Positions 32,982 through 41,675 of a stretch of 54,137 nucleotides of DNA are shown one piece after another. The notes under the pieces are model-generated. The model was not told the origin of the DNA. It searched no databases and was given only the letters and a program-made list of their open reading frames with translations. The DNA is from a bacterium. GTDB taxonomy: Bacteria > Patescibacteriota > Doudnabacteria > UBA920 > VMFF01. The stretch spans positions 1 to 54,137 of the forward strand of contig JAJZOG010000011.1 of the NCBI GenBank assembly GCA_021811585.1, given 5' to 3'. The number at the start of each line of letters is the position of its first letter. The first letter of the stretch is position 1. A program made the position numbers and the translations under genes.

Positions 32982-33986
32982 ATGCCTAAAACCAAGACAA
33001 TATCCCAACTCCTGACGGATTTTCTCGAATACGCGGAAATTGAAAAAAACCGCAGCGCACTGACCTTGCGCAATTATCATCATTACCTGAAAAGGTTTGT
33101 GGAATTTGCGGACAAAAACAAAGTCGCCGATGCCGCGGATATTTCTCTTGAACTCGTGCGCAAGTATCGCCTATACGTAAATCGCCTTCCGGATCCGCGC
33201 ACAGGCAGGCAGCTTAAGCAGGTTACGCAAAATTACCACATTATTGCTTTGCGCGCGTTCTTAAAATATTTAGCGCGGCATGACGTGCAAACTCTGGCAG
33301 CGGAAAAATTAGAGCTTGGAAAAACTCCGAGCCGAAGCGTGGAATTTTTGGAAAAGGATGAGGTCGAACGATTAATCGGCGCGACTTCATCCGAAAAAGA
33401 CGAAATTTTAATGCTGCGCGACCGCGCTATTTTGGAAACGCTTTTTTCCACGGGCCTGCGCGTTTCCGAGCTTTGCTCCCTGAAGCGCGACCAAATTAAT
33501 TTTAAGCGCGGCGAATTTACGGTGCGCGGCAAAGGGGACAAATTGCGGCTGGTATTCTTATCGGCGGAGGCATGTGCGGCGGTTCAGGAGTACCTAAAAA
33601 AACGCCGGGACAATTCCAAATTTCTCTTCATCAGCCATTCGGGAATCGGCCAAAAAGGGAATAAAATAGAAAAAGAGATGCGGAGTTTCGGGAGGGACTC
33701 CGGCAATTCCGGAGCAGGTGCGGCGGGCGGCCTAACCCCCAGATCTGTGCAGAGAATCGTAAAAAAATATGCCTTGCTTGCGGGAATTGTAAAAAGCGTG
33801 CACACGCATTCATTGCGGCATACTTTTGCAACCGATCTGCTCCGCAACGGCGCGGATATCCGAAGCGTGCAAAGCATGCTCGGGCATTCTTCCATTACAA
33901 CCACGCAAATCTACACGCACATAACCAACCAGCAGCTGCGCGAGGTGCACCAAAAATTTCACAACAGAAAAAATAAAAATTCCTAA
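32982..33986 (+). CDS. XerC/D-type tyrosine recombinase
   Basis: Site-specific recombinase that resolves chromosome dimers. 334 residues with an N-terminal SAM-like core-binding domain (LTDFLEYAEIEKNRSALTLRNY) and a catalytic domain. Catalytic residues: R160 (STGLRVSELC), K184 or K187 in the beta-hairpin, H276 and R279 (HTHSLRH), H302 (MLGHSS) and the nucleophile Y311 (TTTQIYTH). It is longer than the usual 300 residues because of a Gly/Lys-rich insertion at about 222-252. As the only Xer in view it could serve dif resolution; I could not identify a dif site. The last codons overlap the convergent pseudouridine synthase by four bases. Confidence 0.92.
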   Translation: MPKTKTISQLLTDFLEYAEIEKNRSALTLRNYHHYLKRFVEFADKNKVADAADISLELVRKYRLYVNRLPDPRTGRQLKQVTQNYHIIALRAFLKYLARHDVQTLAAEKLELGKTPSRSVEFLEKDEVERLIGATSSEKDEILMLRDRAILETLFSTGLRVSELCSLKRDQINFKRGEFTVRGKGDKLRLVFLSAEACAAVQEYLKKRRDNSKFLFISHSGIGQKGNKIEKEMRSFGRDSGNSGAGAAGGLTPRSVQRIVKKYALLAGIVKSVHTHSLRHTFATDLLRNGADIRSVQSMLGHSSITTTQIYTHITNQQLREVHQKFHNRKNKNS

Positions 33987-34699
33987 ATAATATCTTCTTT
34001 GCGCACAAACTTGTGTTTTCCGGGCGGCAAATCGCCAAGCGCAAGCTTATTCATGCGGATGCGCTTCAAATTCTTAACCTTAAAGCCGATTGCCTCAAAC
34101 ATGCGCCGAATCTGGCGTTTTTTTCCTTCATGGATGGTCATTAAAATATACTGGCCCGATTGTCCTTCCGCGCCCCGCCCGGTGCGCACCTTTAATTTTG
34201 CAGGGCTGGTTAAAACGCTTTCGCCAATCTCCACGCCGCGGCGCAAGCGGTTGAGCTCCGCGTCGCCAATCGGCTTGCTCAAGACAACCTCATATTCTTT
34301 GTCGTGCTCAAATTTCGGATGCGCGACCTTCTGCGTCAAATCCCCGTCATTCGTGAAAACAATAAGTCCCTCGGTGTTAAAATCCAACCGTCCGATGCTC
34401 CAAACCTTGTCGCGCAAATTTTGCGGAAGCAAATCGTAAACGCTGCGCCGCTTTTGCGGGTCGCGACGGGAAGAAATATATCCGCGCGGCTTGTTCAGGG
34501 CAATATAAAAAAGCTCGCACACAGGCGCAACCCTTTTGCCATTATATAAAACCACGTCCTTTTCGGCGTTAACCTTATCGCCAATCGCGGCGATTCGCCC
34601 GTTAATTTTAACAAAGCCTTTTTTTATAAGCGCTTCCGCGCGGCGGCGCGAAGCCACTCCGGCGTTGGATAAGAATTTTTGCAGCCGATCTTCTGGCAT
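33983..34699 (-). CDS. RsuA/RluB-family pseudouridine synthase
   Basis: 238 residues. N-terminal S4 domain (RLQKFLSNAGVASRRRAEALIKKGFVKINGR) followed by the catalytic domain; the catalytic Asp is in WSIGRLDFNTEGLIVFTNDGDL. It has LNKPRGYISS and GKKRQIRRMFEAIGFKVKNLKRIRM, typical of RluB/RsuA. Which rRNA uridine it modifies cannot be told from sequence alone; RluB (23S) is the commoner type. It is convergent with the Xer gene. Confidence 0.92.
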   Translation of the reverse strand: MPEDRLQKFLSNAGVASRRRAEALIKKGFVKINGRIAAIGDKVNAEKDVVLYNGKRVAPVCELFYIALNKPRGYISSRRDPQKRRSVYDLLPQNLRDKVWSIGRLDFNTEGLIVFTNDGDLTQKVAHPKFEHDKEYEVVLSKPIGDAELNRLRRGVEIGESVLTSPAKLKVRTGRGAEGQSGQYILMTIHEGKKRQIRRMFEAIGFKVKNLKRIRMNKLALGDLPPGKHKFVRKEDII

Positions 34700-34751
34700 A
34701 AGCCAATTATACAGCTTACCGCGCCGGAAATAAAACGCCGCTCAGCAAACT

Positions 34752-35213
34752 TTACTGCGCCCCGGGGGCCGAGGGACGAATATCAACCGCATCGGCGCTA
34801 ATGCTGCCGTCCTGGTTTGCAGTGCCGCTGATAACCACGCTTTCACCCTGGCTTAAATCGCTTGCCGAACCCGCAACGGATTTGTTTATTTTGGTGGCGC
34901 TTGAAAGCAAAATTATTTTCGTGCTTCCATTAGGCATTTTTATGACAATATTATTTGCGCTGGCGCTTAAAATTTGTCCGGCAGCAAAGCTTCCGGAAGA
35001 GCCCAAATGCATTGCCCCGCCTTTTAAGAAATACCTGCCTCCAGCGCCTGCGCCGCCGGTGCGTGCGAAGTTGCCGCCAAAAGAACCGGCGCCTAAACCG
35101 CCATTTGCCGTTTTCAAGGCATTGGCTTTGCCCGCAGCCATACCAGAAAAGAAACCCGCGCCCCCGGCAACCAAGGCAATAACTATTGCCCAAATTACAA
35201 ATTTTTTTCCCAT
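34752..35213 (-). CDS. Membrane-anchored DUF5666-like protein
   Basis: 153 residues. Residues 4-28 form a signal anchor, then a Gly/Ala-rich linker (35-75), then a compact beta domain (AAGQILSASANNIVIKMPNGSTKIILLSSATKINKSVAGSASDLSQGESVVISGTANQDGSISADAVDI), which has the alternating-strand look of DUF5666. It is the last gene of the efflux module, 45 bases after the permease stop, so probably an extracytoplasmic accessory of the transporter or the cell surface. Function unknown. Confidence 0.7.
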   Translation of the reverse strand: MGKKFVIWAIVIALVAGGAGFFSGMAAGKANALKTANGGLGAGSFGGNFARTGGAGAGGRYFLKGGAMHLGSSGSFAAGQILSASANNIVIKMPNGSTKIILLSSATKINKSVAGSASDLSQGESVVISGTANQDGSISADAVDIRPSAPGAQ

Positions 35214-35258
35214 ATTATCCTTTCTTATTCTTATTTTTTTATTTGATTTGATGCCAAA

Positions 35259-36497
35259 TTATTCAAACCTCAGCGCCACAATCGGATCCAGCTTTGATGC
35301 CCTTAGGGCAGGGTAATATCCGAAAGCAATGCCGATGAAAGCGGAAACGCCGAACGCCAAAATTATTGAAGACGTATTCACCTGCGCCGGAAAAGATAAG
35401 AAATGCGCGGCAGCCAAGGCAATAAGCCAGCCCAAAACAATGCCTATAAAGCCGCCGAAAAAAGTTAGAATTACGGATTCAGCCAAGAACTGCAAGTTAA
35501 TATCGCGGCGCGTGGCGCCGATGGCTTTGCGCAGGCCGATTTCACGCGTGCGCTCGGTAACTGTTGTGAGCATCATATTCATAATCCCTATTCCGCCCAC
35601 GACCAGCGAAATTCCGGCAATGGACGCAAGCAAAATAGTAAATGTTCCTGTAACGCTGGATGCTGCCGAAACAATGCTTGCCTGGTTCTGAACAGTAAAA
35701 TCGGCTTGCGAAGGATCTGTAATCTTATGCCTTTGCAAAAGCAAATTAGTAACTTCCTGCTGTACGGCTGACATGCTGTTTTGGTCCACAGCCGAAATGC
35801 TAATATCGCTCACATACGGCTGGCCATTGCTGTTTGGGCCTGCCAAATAATGCTGGGCAGTGGAGATCGGAATTATAACCATGTCATCCTGGTTAAAAAA
35901 TCCGCTGCCGCCTTTGGATTGCATCACTCCTATGATTTTAAAATCAATGGAATTAATTTTTATTGTCTGCTCAATGGGATCTGCAATATTCGGGAAAAGG
36001 TCGCTTGCGGTTGTCGGGCCAAGCACCGCGACTTTTGCGTTCGAAGAGACCTCTTGCGCGGTGACAAATGAACCGTCCTGCATATTTACATTGCGCACAA
36101 TCGGATAATTCTGGTTTGTGCCAATTACCTGAGTATGCGTATTTGTACCTTTGGCAGTAATTTGATACGGCTTGGAGAGCTCCGGCGCGACTGCCTGTAT
36201 GGAAGGCACCTGGCTTGCAATTGCCTGATAATCCGCCATGGTTAAATTTTCCGCGCTGCCGCGTCCCAAGCTTATAAATGCGCCCGGGCCTTTTTGAACG
36301 CCAGGAGTGACTACAATAAGATTGGACCCGATTGATTGTATATTTGCCTGCACCATTGCCTGCGCGCCCTGGCCGATTGCTATCATGGCAATGACAGAAG
36401 CAATGCCTATAATTATCCCGAGCATTGTCAAAGTGGAACGCACTTTGTTTACCGCGAGCGCACTGTAACTTTCGCGCATTAAATCATTGGTTTTCAT
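35259..36497 (-). CDS. MacB/FtsX-type ABC transporter permease
   Basis: 412 residues with the MacB/LolC architecture: N-terminal helix (LTMLGIIIGIASVIAMIAIGQGA), a large extracytoplasmic MacB-PCD domain (about 45-280), then three helices including GIGIMNMMLTTVTERTREIGLRKAIGATRRDI, the FtsX-like coupling loop. Forms a mechanotransmission exporter with the ATPase gene nine bases upstream. In diderms MacAB exports peptides and toxins; in monoderm-like cells these modules act on envelope peptides. The substrate is not readable. Confidence 0.93.
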   Translation of the reverse strand: MKTNDLMRESYSALAVNKVRSTLTMLGIIIGIASVIAMIAIGQGAQAMVQANIQSIGSNLIVVTPGVQKGPGAFISLGRGSAENLTMADYQAIASQVPSIQAVAPELSKPYQITAKGTNTHTQVIGTNQNYPIVRNVNMQDGSFVTAQEVSSNAKVAVLGPTTASDLFPNIADPIEQTIKINSIDFKIIGVMQSKGGSGFFNQDDMVIIPISTAQHYLAGPNSNGQPYVSDISISAVDQNSMSAVQQEVTNLLLQRHKITDPSQADFTVQNQASIVSAASSVTGTFTILLASIAGISLVVGGIGIMNMMLTTVTERTREIGLRKAIGATRRDINLQFLAESVILTFFGGFIGIVLGWLIALAAAHFLSFPAQVNTSSIILAFGVSAFIGIAFGYYPALRASKLDPIVALRFE

Positions 36498-36506
36498 GTT
36501 TGGCTT

Positions 36507-37301
36507 TTAATGCTCAATGGTATTTTTACTCTCAATGGCATCCTGATTTTCAACGGCACCATGATTCTCAACAACATCCCGATTTTCAACAACACCACGA
36601 TGCTCAATGACAGCCCGCCTGTGCGTATTTTTTTCGTCGCTCAAAACTTCTCCGTCTTTAATATGAATAATGCGGTTGGCGTGCTCGGCAACATACGGCT
36701 CGTGCGTTATTAAAACAATGGTTCTGCCTTGCTCGTTTAAATCCTGAAAAGTGCCTAAAACAATATCGCCTGTTTTTGTATCCAAATTTCCCGTGGGCTC
36801 GTCCGCGAGCACAAGAGCGGGATTGTTTACCAGCGCCCGTGCAATTGCCACGCGCTGCTGCTGGCCTCCTGAGAGTTGGTTGGAAAGATGATAAAACCTG
36901 GATTCATCCAAGCCGGATTGCAAAAGCGCGCTTTTTGCCATTTCTTCGCGCTTACTCCTTTCAATCTCGGCGTAAACCAAAGGCAAGGCAACATTGCGCA
37001 CGACAGTGGCGCGCGGAAGCAAATTAAAAGATTGGAAAACGAAACCGATTTTTTTCCTGCGGATTTCGGCAAGGTTATCATCCGAAAGCGTGGAAACATC
37101 GTGCCCGTCTAAAATATATTTGCCGGATGTCGGGCTGTCCAAAGCGCCGAGGATGTGCATAAGGGTGGATTTCCCGGAGCCCGAAGGTCCCATGATGGCG
37201 ACAAACTCCCCTTCCTCAATGCTGAAATTTATATTTTTCAAAACCCGGGTTTCAATGCCTTCATTAAAATACGATTTGAAAATATTTTGAAGTTGAATCA
37301 T
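36507..37301 (-). CDS. MacB/LolD-type ABC ATPase with C-terminal repeat tail
   Basis: 264 residues. Walker [10 protein letters not shown] (38-46), Q-loop, signature [15 protein letters not shown] (about 144-158), Walker [14 protein letters not shown]-loop ITHE. The ATPase domain ends near residue 225, as is normal for LolD-type proteins. The last 36 residues are a unique tail from six 18-nt repeats, reading as variations on VVENRD. The stop codon follows the repeat array directly. Partner of the permease 9 bases downstream and the adaptor upstream. Confidence 0.93.
   Translation of the reverse strand: MIQLQNIFKSYFNEGIETRVLKNINFSIEEGEFVAIMGPSGSGKSTLMHILGALDSPTSGKYILDGHDVSTLSDDNLAEIRRKKIGFVFQSFNLLPRATVVRNVALPLVYAEIERSKREEMAKSALLQSGLDESRFYHLSNQLSGGQQQRVAIARALVNNPALVLADEPTGNLDTKTGDIVLGTFQDLNEQGRTIVLITHEPYVAEHANRIIHIKDGEVLSDEKNTHRRAVIEHRGVVENRDVVENHGAVENQDAIESKNTIEH
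36510..36617. repeat. Six 18-nt tandem units inside the ABC ATPase gene
   Basis: Contiguous 18-base units starting at 36510, 36528, 36546, 36564, 36582 and 36600, for example ATTCTCAACAACATCCCG and ATTTTCAACAACACCACG on the plus strand. Adjacent units differ at two to six positions. The length is a multiple of three, so the ATPase frame is kept. The array ends exactly at the stop codon. Confidence 0.85.
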
Positions 37302-37315
37302 AAATTAATGCGCAA

Positions 37316-38974
37316 TTACCCTCCGAAAAAAAATCTTCCCCCGCCGGCCTTTGGGCTGGCGTTGCCGCGGACCGCGCCGGTAGGCGCCGAAACCGCCGCT
37401 GCCTGGGATCCAGAAATTGTCTGGACCACAACTTGCGCGCCTTCGGAAAGGCCGCCTGTAATTTCCGTATCAGTATCGTTGGACGCGCCGACCTGAACCG
37501 GCTCTTGCTGCGGTTTTCCATTTACAAGCACTTGCACATAATTTGCCCCGGACGAATCGGATTTTATTGCGGAGTTTGGAACAGTTAAAACATTGTTATC
37601 AACTTGCGTGATAATGCTAGCATTGGTGCTCATGCCCGGCTTTACCTGGCTGTTCTGCGCATCCAGCGCAATTTCAACATTATACGTAACAACTCCCTGG
37701 CTCACTGTGCCGACAGTATCAATTTGCGCCACTTTTCCCGTTAAAGTCAGGCCGTCTATGGCATCGAAGGTTAATGTCGCCTGGTCGCCGAGCTTAATTT
37801 TGGGAACATCCACTTCATTTAAAGAAATATCTGCAACCTGGTTGTTGGCAATTTCAGTTGCAATTGCCGTGCCGGTGCTGGCCTGGTCCCCGGGGTTTAC
37901 GCTTAAGGTTGCGATCGTGCCGTCAAACGGAGCTTTTATAATATTATTCTCATATGCCAAATCAGCGTTGGCAAGGGATTCTTTTGCGGAATCAAGCTGC
38001 GCCTGGGCCGCTTCAATCTCCGCTTGGGTTGGCGGTGAAACGGTTTGATCCAATTGCACTTGCGCCTGCGACAAGGCGTTTTGGGCGGAATCAATTTGCT
38101 GTTGCGCTGTCTGCAAATCCTGTGCCTGGGTTTGCAGCGCAGAATTATATGCATTCAAATTTGTAAAATAACTGCTTCCCGAAGTGTTGGGCACCTGAAT
38201 TGTCCAAACCGTTGTTGGAGATATGGTGCCGCTTGTACCGAAAGTTATGTATAATCCATCCCCTAGCGGCAATTCCACGCCGCGCGTTATCACTCCGTTT
38301 TCATTGCCAAGGCCGGAAACAGTGTATGCCGATCCGCCTTCGGAATTATACGTGCTAATCGTATAAGTGCCTTCGGAACTCCCGGTATAATTGCCGCTTA
38401 ACGTTACTGTTGCGCTTGTCTGTGCATCGCTGGCGGAAAGCGCCAGATCCGAATTAAGCAAAGTCGTGTAATCATTGCTGACATCCTGCTCCTGCGTTTT
38501 TTGCACGTTAGTATAGTTCTGCTTGGCATTATCAAGCGATTGCTGTGCCGAATCCACCGCAAGCTGTCCAAGTTTTACCTGGTCGCTCGTGGAACCGGCA
38601 ATAACATTATCGTAATTCGCCTGTTGCTGTTCAACTTGCGCCTTTGCGGTGTTGATGGAATTGATCGCCGATGTCTCGTCCAACATCGCAATCACATCTC
38701 CGGCGTTTACTTGCTGGCCCTGCTGCACTTTAACCTGGGTTACAGAACCGCTGGCCTGCGGTTTTATATCCACCTGGTCTGAGGAAGAAATCTGTCCGCT
38801 TCCGGTTACTGTCACGGTCAAATCTTGTTTTTTTGCCGCCTGTGTTATATATCTTACAGCAGCCGAGGCATTATGCGTTTTTTTATACCAAAAATATCCG
38901 ATGGCAATAATAATTATGACAATGATTATTGAGGCGGCTCTGTGTTTTTTACAGTAATCAAAAAATTTTTTCAT
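37316..38974 (-). CDS. HlyD/MacA-type membrane fusion (adaptor) protein
   Basis: 552 residues. N-terminal anchor (about 14-31), biotinyl-lipoyl-like domain (ITGSGQISSSDQVDIKPQASGSVTQVKVQQGQQVNAGDVIAMLD in family terms), an alpha-helical hairpin of Gln/Ala-rich coiled coil (TAKAQVEQQQANYDNV, AQNALSQAQVQLDQ), then beta-barrel segments (NIIKAPFDGTIATLSVNPGDQAS) and a MacA-like C-terminal domain. The hairpin is interrupted by about 90 residues of Gly/Ser/Thr-rich beta sequence (about 165-265). First gene of the transporter module, 14 bases before the ATPase. Confidence 0.92.
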   Translation of the reverse strand: MKKFFDYCKKHRAASIIIVIIIIAIGYFWYKKTHNASAAVRYITQAAKKQDLTVTVTGSGQISSSDQVDIKPQASGSVTQVKVQQGQQVNAGDVIAMLDETSAINSINTAKAQVEQQQANYDNVIAGSTSDQVKLGQLAVDSAQQSLDNAKQNYTNVQKTQEQDVSNDYTTLLNSDLALSASDAQTSATVTLSGNYTGSSEGTYTISTYNSEGGSAYTVSGLGNENGVITRGVELPLGDGLYITFGTSGTISPTTVWTIQVPNTSGSSYFTNLNAYNSALQTQAQDLQTAQQQIDSAQNALSQAQVQLDQTVSPPTQAEIEAAQAQLDSAKESLANADLAYENNIIKAPFDGTIATLSVNPGDQASTGTAIATEIANNQVADISLNEVDVPKIKLGDQATLTFDAIDGLTLTGKVAQIDTVGTVSQGVVTYNVEIALDAQNSQVKPGMSTNASIITQVDNNVLTVPNSAIKSDSSGANYVQVLVNGKPQQEPVQVGASNDTDTEITGGLSEGAQVVVQTISGSQAAAVSAPTGAVRGNASPKAGGGRFFFGG

Positions 38975-39123
38975 CGTATTTTATATACCTTTTATACCCT
39001 GCCCTGATTAAAATTTTATTAAATGCGCGGCCTCCACCTGTTCACGCTATATTTCACATTATATTACAACCTTATCGCCAAATTTATTTCAAATGCCCCC
39101 AAAAACAGCTTAGCAGACGGGAT

Positions 39124-39170
39124 TTTAGGTTTTAGGTTGGGGGTTTGGGTTGGGGGTTTGGGTTGGACCC
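39124..39170. repeat. GGGTCCAACCC element at a stop codon
   Basis: Read on the minus strand it begins GGGTCCAACCCAAACCCCC, then AACCCAAACCCCCAACCT and AAAACCT. The first G of the element is also the G of the TAG stop of the membrane-protein gene ending at 39170. It lies in the spacer before the adaptor gene. Same family as copies at 46438, 47261, 50887 and 54011. Confidence 0.85.
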
Positions 39171-39958
39171 TAATGAAACCAATGCAAGAGGGTTTGCCAG
39201 AAACCTTCCCAAAAACCTCGCCGGTGCGCGCCGGTATTTCGAATAATTTTTATCATGCGCTCCTGGATCGCATTACCTTGCTTGGGTCCAAAAATTATTG
39301 CCATGCGGCTGTCTTTAAGCCCGCCGGGAACAGGCATGGATGCCAATGGCTCCGGAAAATTCTCCTGCATTCCGCTCGAGGATGCCGAGGAATAAACATA
39401 TACCTTTGTGCCGTTATCGGTGATTGCCTGCCATCTGCCGCTGCCGTCAGGGACAATGTCCCGGACCACGGCAATATTGCTGCTGTCAAAATCTTTTCCC
39501 CGATAGGCGCGATAAAATTGTCCGAAAACCGGCACATCATTTTTTCTCGCAAATCTGGAAAATCTTTCGTGGAAAGAAATTATATGCAAGGCAATGCTCG
39601 CAAGTGTTATAAGCGCGATGATAATCACCGGCAAATATAACAGCGGCTTCCTGTATGCAAACGAGTAGCGCCGCAGAAGCCATCCTATTATAAATGTGAA
39701 AACCAGGGCGACAAGCACGTGAGTCCACGGGAAGAGCAGGAAAAATATCAGCAAGCCCGGCCTGCCGAACATGGGCAAAAACCTGATGTTGCTCTCCCGA
39801 AGAATATAAAAAATAAAGCTCACGGAAAAGATGGAAATTACAAAAAGCAAAATCGTCGCCAAAATTACGAATGCAGTCCGCAAAGCAAAATAAATTTTCG
39901 GGCGCTTTTTCAATTCGCCTTTTTTTATTTTATCGATTATGTCTTTTTTAATATCCAT
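39170..39958 (-). CDS. Membrane protein downstream of the ECF sigma gene
   Basis: 262 residues, not assigned to a family. It has a basic cytoplasmic N-terminus, three or four hydrophobic segments (about 25-52, 65-90, 105-130), then an extracytoplasmic domain of about 130 residues (RFARKNDVPVFGQFYRAYRG, AVVRDIVPDGSGRWQAITDNGTKVYVY). It follows the sigma factor by 63 bases on the same strand, the usual place for an anti-sigma factor, but I see no zinc-binding anti-sigma motif, so the regulatory role is only suggested. Its TAG stop is fused to the dispersed repeat element. Confidence 0.6.
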   Translation of the reverse strand: MDIKKDIIDKIKKGELKKRPKIYFALRTAFVILATILLFVISIFSVSFIFYILRESNIRFLPMFGRPGLLIFFLLFPWTHVLVALVFTFIIGWLLRRYSFAYRKPLLYLPVIIIALITLASIALHIISFHERFSRFARKNDVPVFGQFYRAYRGKDFDSSNIAVVRDIVPDGSGRWQAITDNGTKVYVYSSASSSGMQENFPEPLASMPVPGGLKDSRMAIIFGPKQGNAIQERMIKIIRNTGAHRRGFWEGFWQTLLHWFH

Positions 39959-40021
39959 GTTGTTTTAAATAATCTGCCGCTTGATGCTTAATATCCATTT
40001 CATTTCACTAATGCTGCCGCT

Positions 40022-40573
40022 TTATGCCAATTTATCATATTCTTTTTTTAAATACTGCCTGCCGCGAGCCAGGCGCACGCCCACCGTGGCAACCGGTATT
40101 CTTAAAATATCGGCTATCTCTTTGTAATCAAAACCCTCGATGTAATAAAGCACCAGCGGCTCGCGGTATTTTATATCCAATTTTCGCAGCGAGGAATCCA
40201 AAATTTCCTTTGACTGGCGCAGGTTGATCTCGTCTTCGTGCTTTTCTTTCGGAATCTGCGGGAACAAAACATCAAGGTCGAAAAACGGAATTTTCTCGAG
40301 CTTGTTCCTCTTCAGGAAATTCACGCATTCATTATGCGCTATCCTGTATATCCAGGAAGAAAATTTTCTGCCCGTGTCAAAACTTTCTATGTTCCTGTAG
40401 GCCTTGATGAACGTTTCCTGGACAACATCTTCGGCGTCCCGGGCATCAAATAAAAATTTTGCCGCATAGCGCTGGAGCTTGCCTTCATACCTTTGCATCA
40501 GGACTGAAAATTTTTCATCCCTTCCGCGCTGAACGTCTGCGGCCGCGGATTCGTCGCTTTGCTCAATTATCAT
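40022..40573 (-). CDS. ECF-type RNA polymerase sigma factor
   Basis: 183 residues. Sigma region 2 is clear (DARDAEDVVQETFIKAYRNIESFDTGRKFSSWIYRIAHNECVNFLKR), as is region 4 with its helix-turn-helix (KYREPLVLYYIEGFDYKEIADILRIPVATVGVRLARGRQYLKK); regions 1 and 3 are missing, as in group IV sigma factors. An inverted repeat CCGCTT/AAGCGG (40608-40624) lies about 40 bases upstream and could be a regulatory site. Its partner membrane protein and a MacAB-like transporter follow on the same strand and are plausible targets. Confidence 0.93.
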   Translation of the reverse strand: MIIEQSDESAAADVQRGRDEKFSVLMQRYEGKLQRYAAKFLFDARDAEDVVQETFIKAYRNIESFDTGRKFSSWIYRIAHNECVNFLKRNKLEKIPFFDLDVLFPQIPKEKHEDEINLRQSKEILDSSLRKLDIKYREPLVLYYIEGFDYKEIADILRIPVATVGVRLARGRQYLKKEYDKLA

Positions 40574-40642
40574 TATGTCTTACGAACTATATTACAAAAT
40601 TATGCAGCCGCTTATTTCAAGCGGTAATTGGAAGTATATAAA

Positions 40643-40673
40643 AAACACCCGCGTTTGGAAAGCGCGGGTGTTT
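40643..40673 (-). terminator. Terminator after the exported-protein genes
   Basis: AAACACCCGCG (40643-40653) pairs with CGCGGGTGTTT (40663-40673), 9-base loop; on the minus strand it is followed by TTTTTATATA. It ends the transcript of the genes at 41672-42007 and 40848-41675 and separates them from the sigma factor. Confidence 0.8.
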
Positions 40674-40697
40674 GAAAACTTTGTTTTTCACTTATAA

Positions 40698-40789
40698 CCG
40701 GATTACTCCATGGCATCTATCCGATCTACTCCATGGCATGTGTCCGGCCTATTCCATGGCATCTATCCGACTCATTTCATGGCATGGCC
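40698..40789. repeat. Four 23-nt tandem units with a CCATGG core
   Basis: Units at 40698-40720, 40721-40743, 40744-40766 and 40767-40789, all exactly 23 bases. Three contain TCCATGGCAT and the fourth TTCATGGCAT. They lie in the 3' spacer between the exported-protein gene and its terminator, so they are transcribed but not coding. There are no spacers between units. Confidence 0.85.
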
Positions 40790-40847
40790 AAAGGACCCTA
40801 AAATTTTCTTTCATTTGCCGTTTATTTTTTTCACGGCTCCGGATTGC

Positions 40848-41675
40848 CTACTGGCCTTGGCTTTGGGCTCCGGATTGGCTTGAAGAATTTTTATCGCCTG
40901 ATCCTGCCGGGAAAGCCGCCCTCAAAGCCGCAACAGCTGTTTTCAAAGCATTTTCATAAGTTTGCACTGCCTGCGCCAGCGCTTCGTTGCGCGTATGCAC
41001 AAGCGCTGAAACCTGTGGGCCAACTTTATCCACGCTACGCATGGCCTGCTGCCTTGCTTGCCTTGCGGAAGCAAGTGCCGCAAAAAATGTCTGCCTTACT
41101 TGGGAAGGCGCGGTGCCTGCCGCGCAGCTGCTTTGTGCCTGCGTTATTGCTGCTTGCACTGCTGTCAAATAATTTTCAAACGCCTGGTCAATTGCAGTCC
41201 TGTGCCCGATAATAATCTGCTCCAGCCCCTGCCAAAACGCAGTGCGTGCCGCATCCACAGCGGATTCCCGCGCACTTGCAGCGCTCTCTATTGCCTGCTG
41301 AAACGCCGCGACCGCTTGTTTTTGCTCTGTTGTTGCCGCGCGAGCGCTCAAATGGGCATAAATTTTTTGCCTGTTCTGCTCCCAGTTCGCGCGCTGCTGA
41401 TCCAAAGTTTGCGTCTCTTGCGTTTGATGCTCCTGCGCCTGCGAATCCTCGCGGCTTATTCTGTCTTTTAAATTGGAAATTTGCCGGCTGATTGCCGCGG
41501 CATAGGTTTGCCCCCTCGCGGACAATGCCGTACAAAAAGCCGAACCCGCGGTTCGCGCAGATGTATTGGCTTCTGCCGATGCCGTGGCAACCTGATGCCT
41601 TGAGGCCGCAAGCGCCGGAGCTGCAACCAACGCCAAAGACAACGCGATTGATGAAATTAATTTTATCTTTTTCAT
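40848..41675 (-). CDS. Exported helical protein
   Basis: 275 residues. Signal peptide MKKIKLISSIALSLALVAAPALA with likely cleavage after ALA at residue 23. The mature part is almost entirely helical and rich in Ala, Gln and Arg, with heptad-like segments (RQISNLKDRISREDSQAQEHQ; TAFWQGLEQIIIGHRTAIDQAFENYLTAVQAAI), and two cysteines (FCTAL and SSCAAG) that could form a disulphide. The tail is Ser/Gln/Gly-rich. I recognise this type only as a Patescibacteria secreted coiled-coil protein; function unknown. It overlaps the upstream gene by four bases. Confidence 0.7.
   Translation of the reverse strand: MKKIKLISSIALSLALVAAPALAASRHQVATASAEANTSARTAGSAFCTALSARGQTYAAAISRQISNLKDRISREDSQAQEHQTQETQTLDQQRANWEQNRQKIYAHLSARAATTEQKQAVAAFQQAIESAASARESAVDAARTAFWQGLEQIIIGHRTAIDQAFENYLTAVQAAITQAQSSCAAGTAPSQVRQTFFAALASARQARQQAMRSVDKVGPQVSALVHTRNEALAQAVQTYENALKTAVAALRAAFPAGSGDKNSSSQSGAQSQGQ

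Noticed and set aside
32982-33986. Integron or prophage integrase
   Set aside because: The Xer-like gene is flanked by rpsO and a pseudouridine synthase; there are no attachment-site repeats, excisionase or phage genes nearby. It fits the housekeeping Xer recombinase better.
40698-40789. CRISPR array
   Set aside because: The 23-base units are directly abutting with no spacers and are imperfect; no cas gene is in the window.
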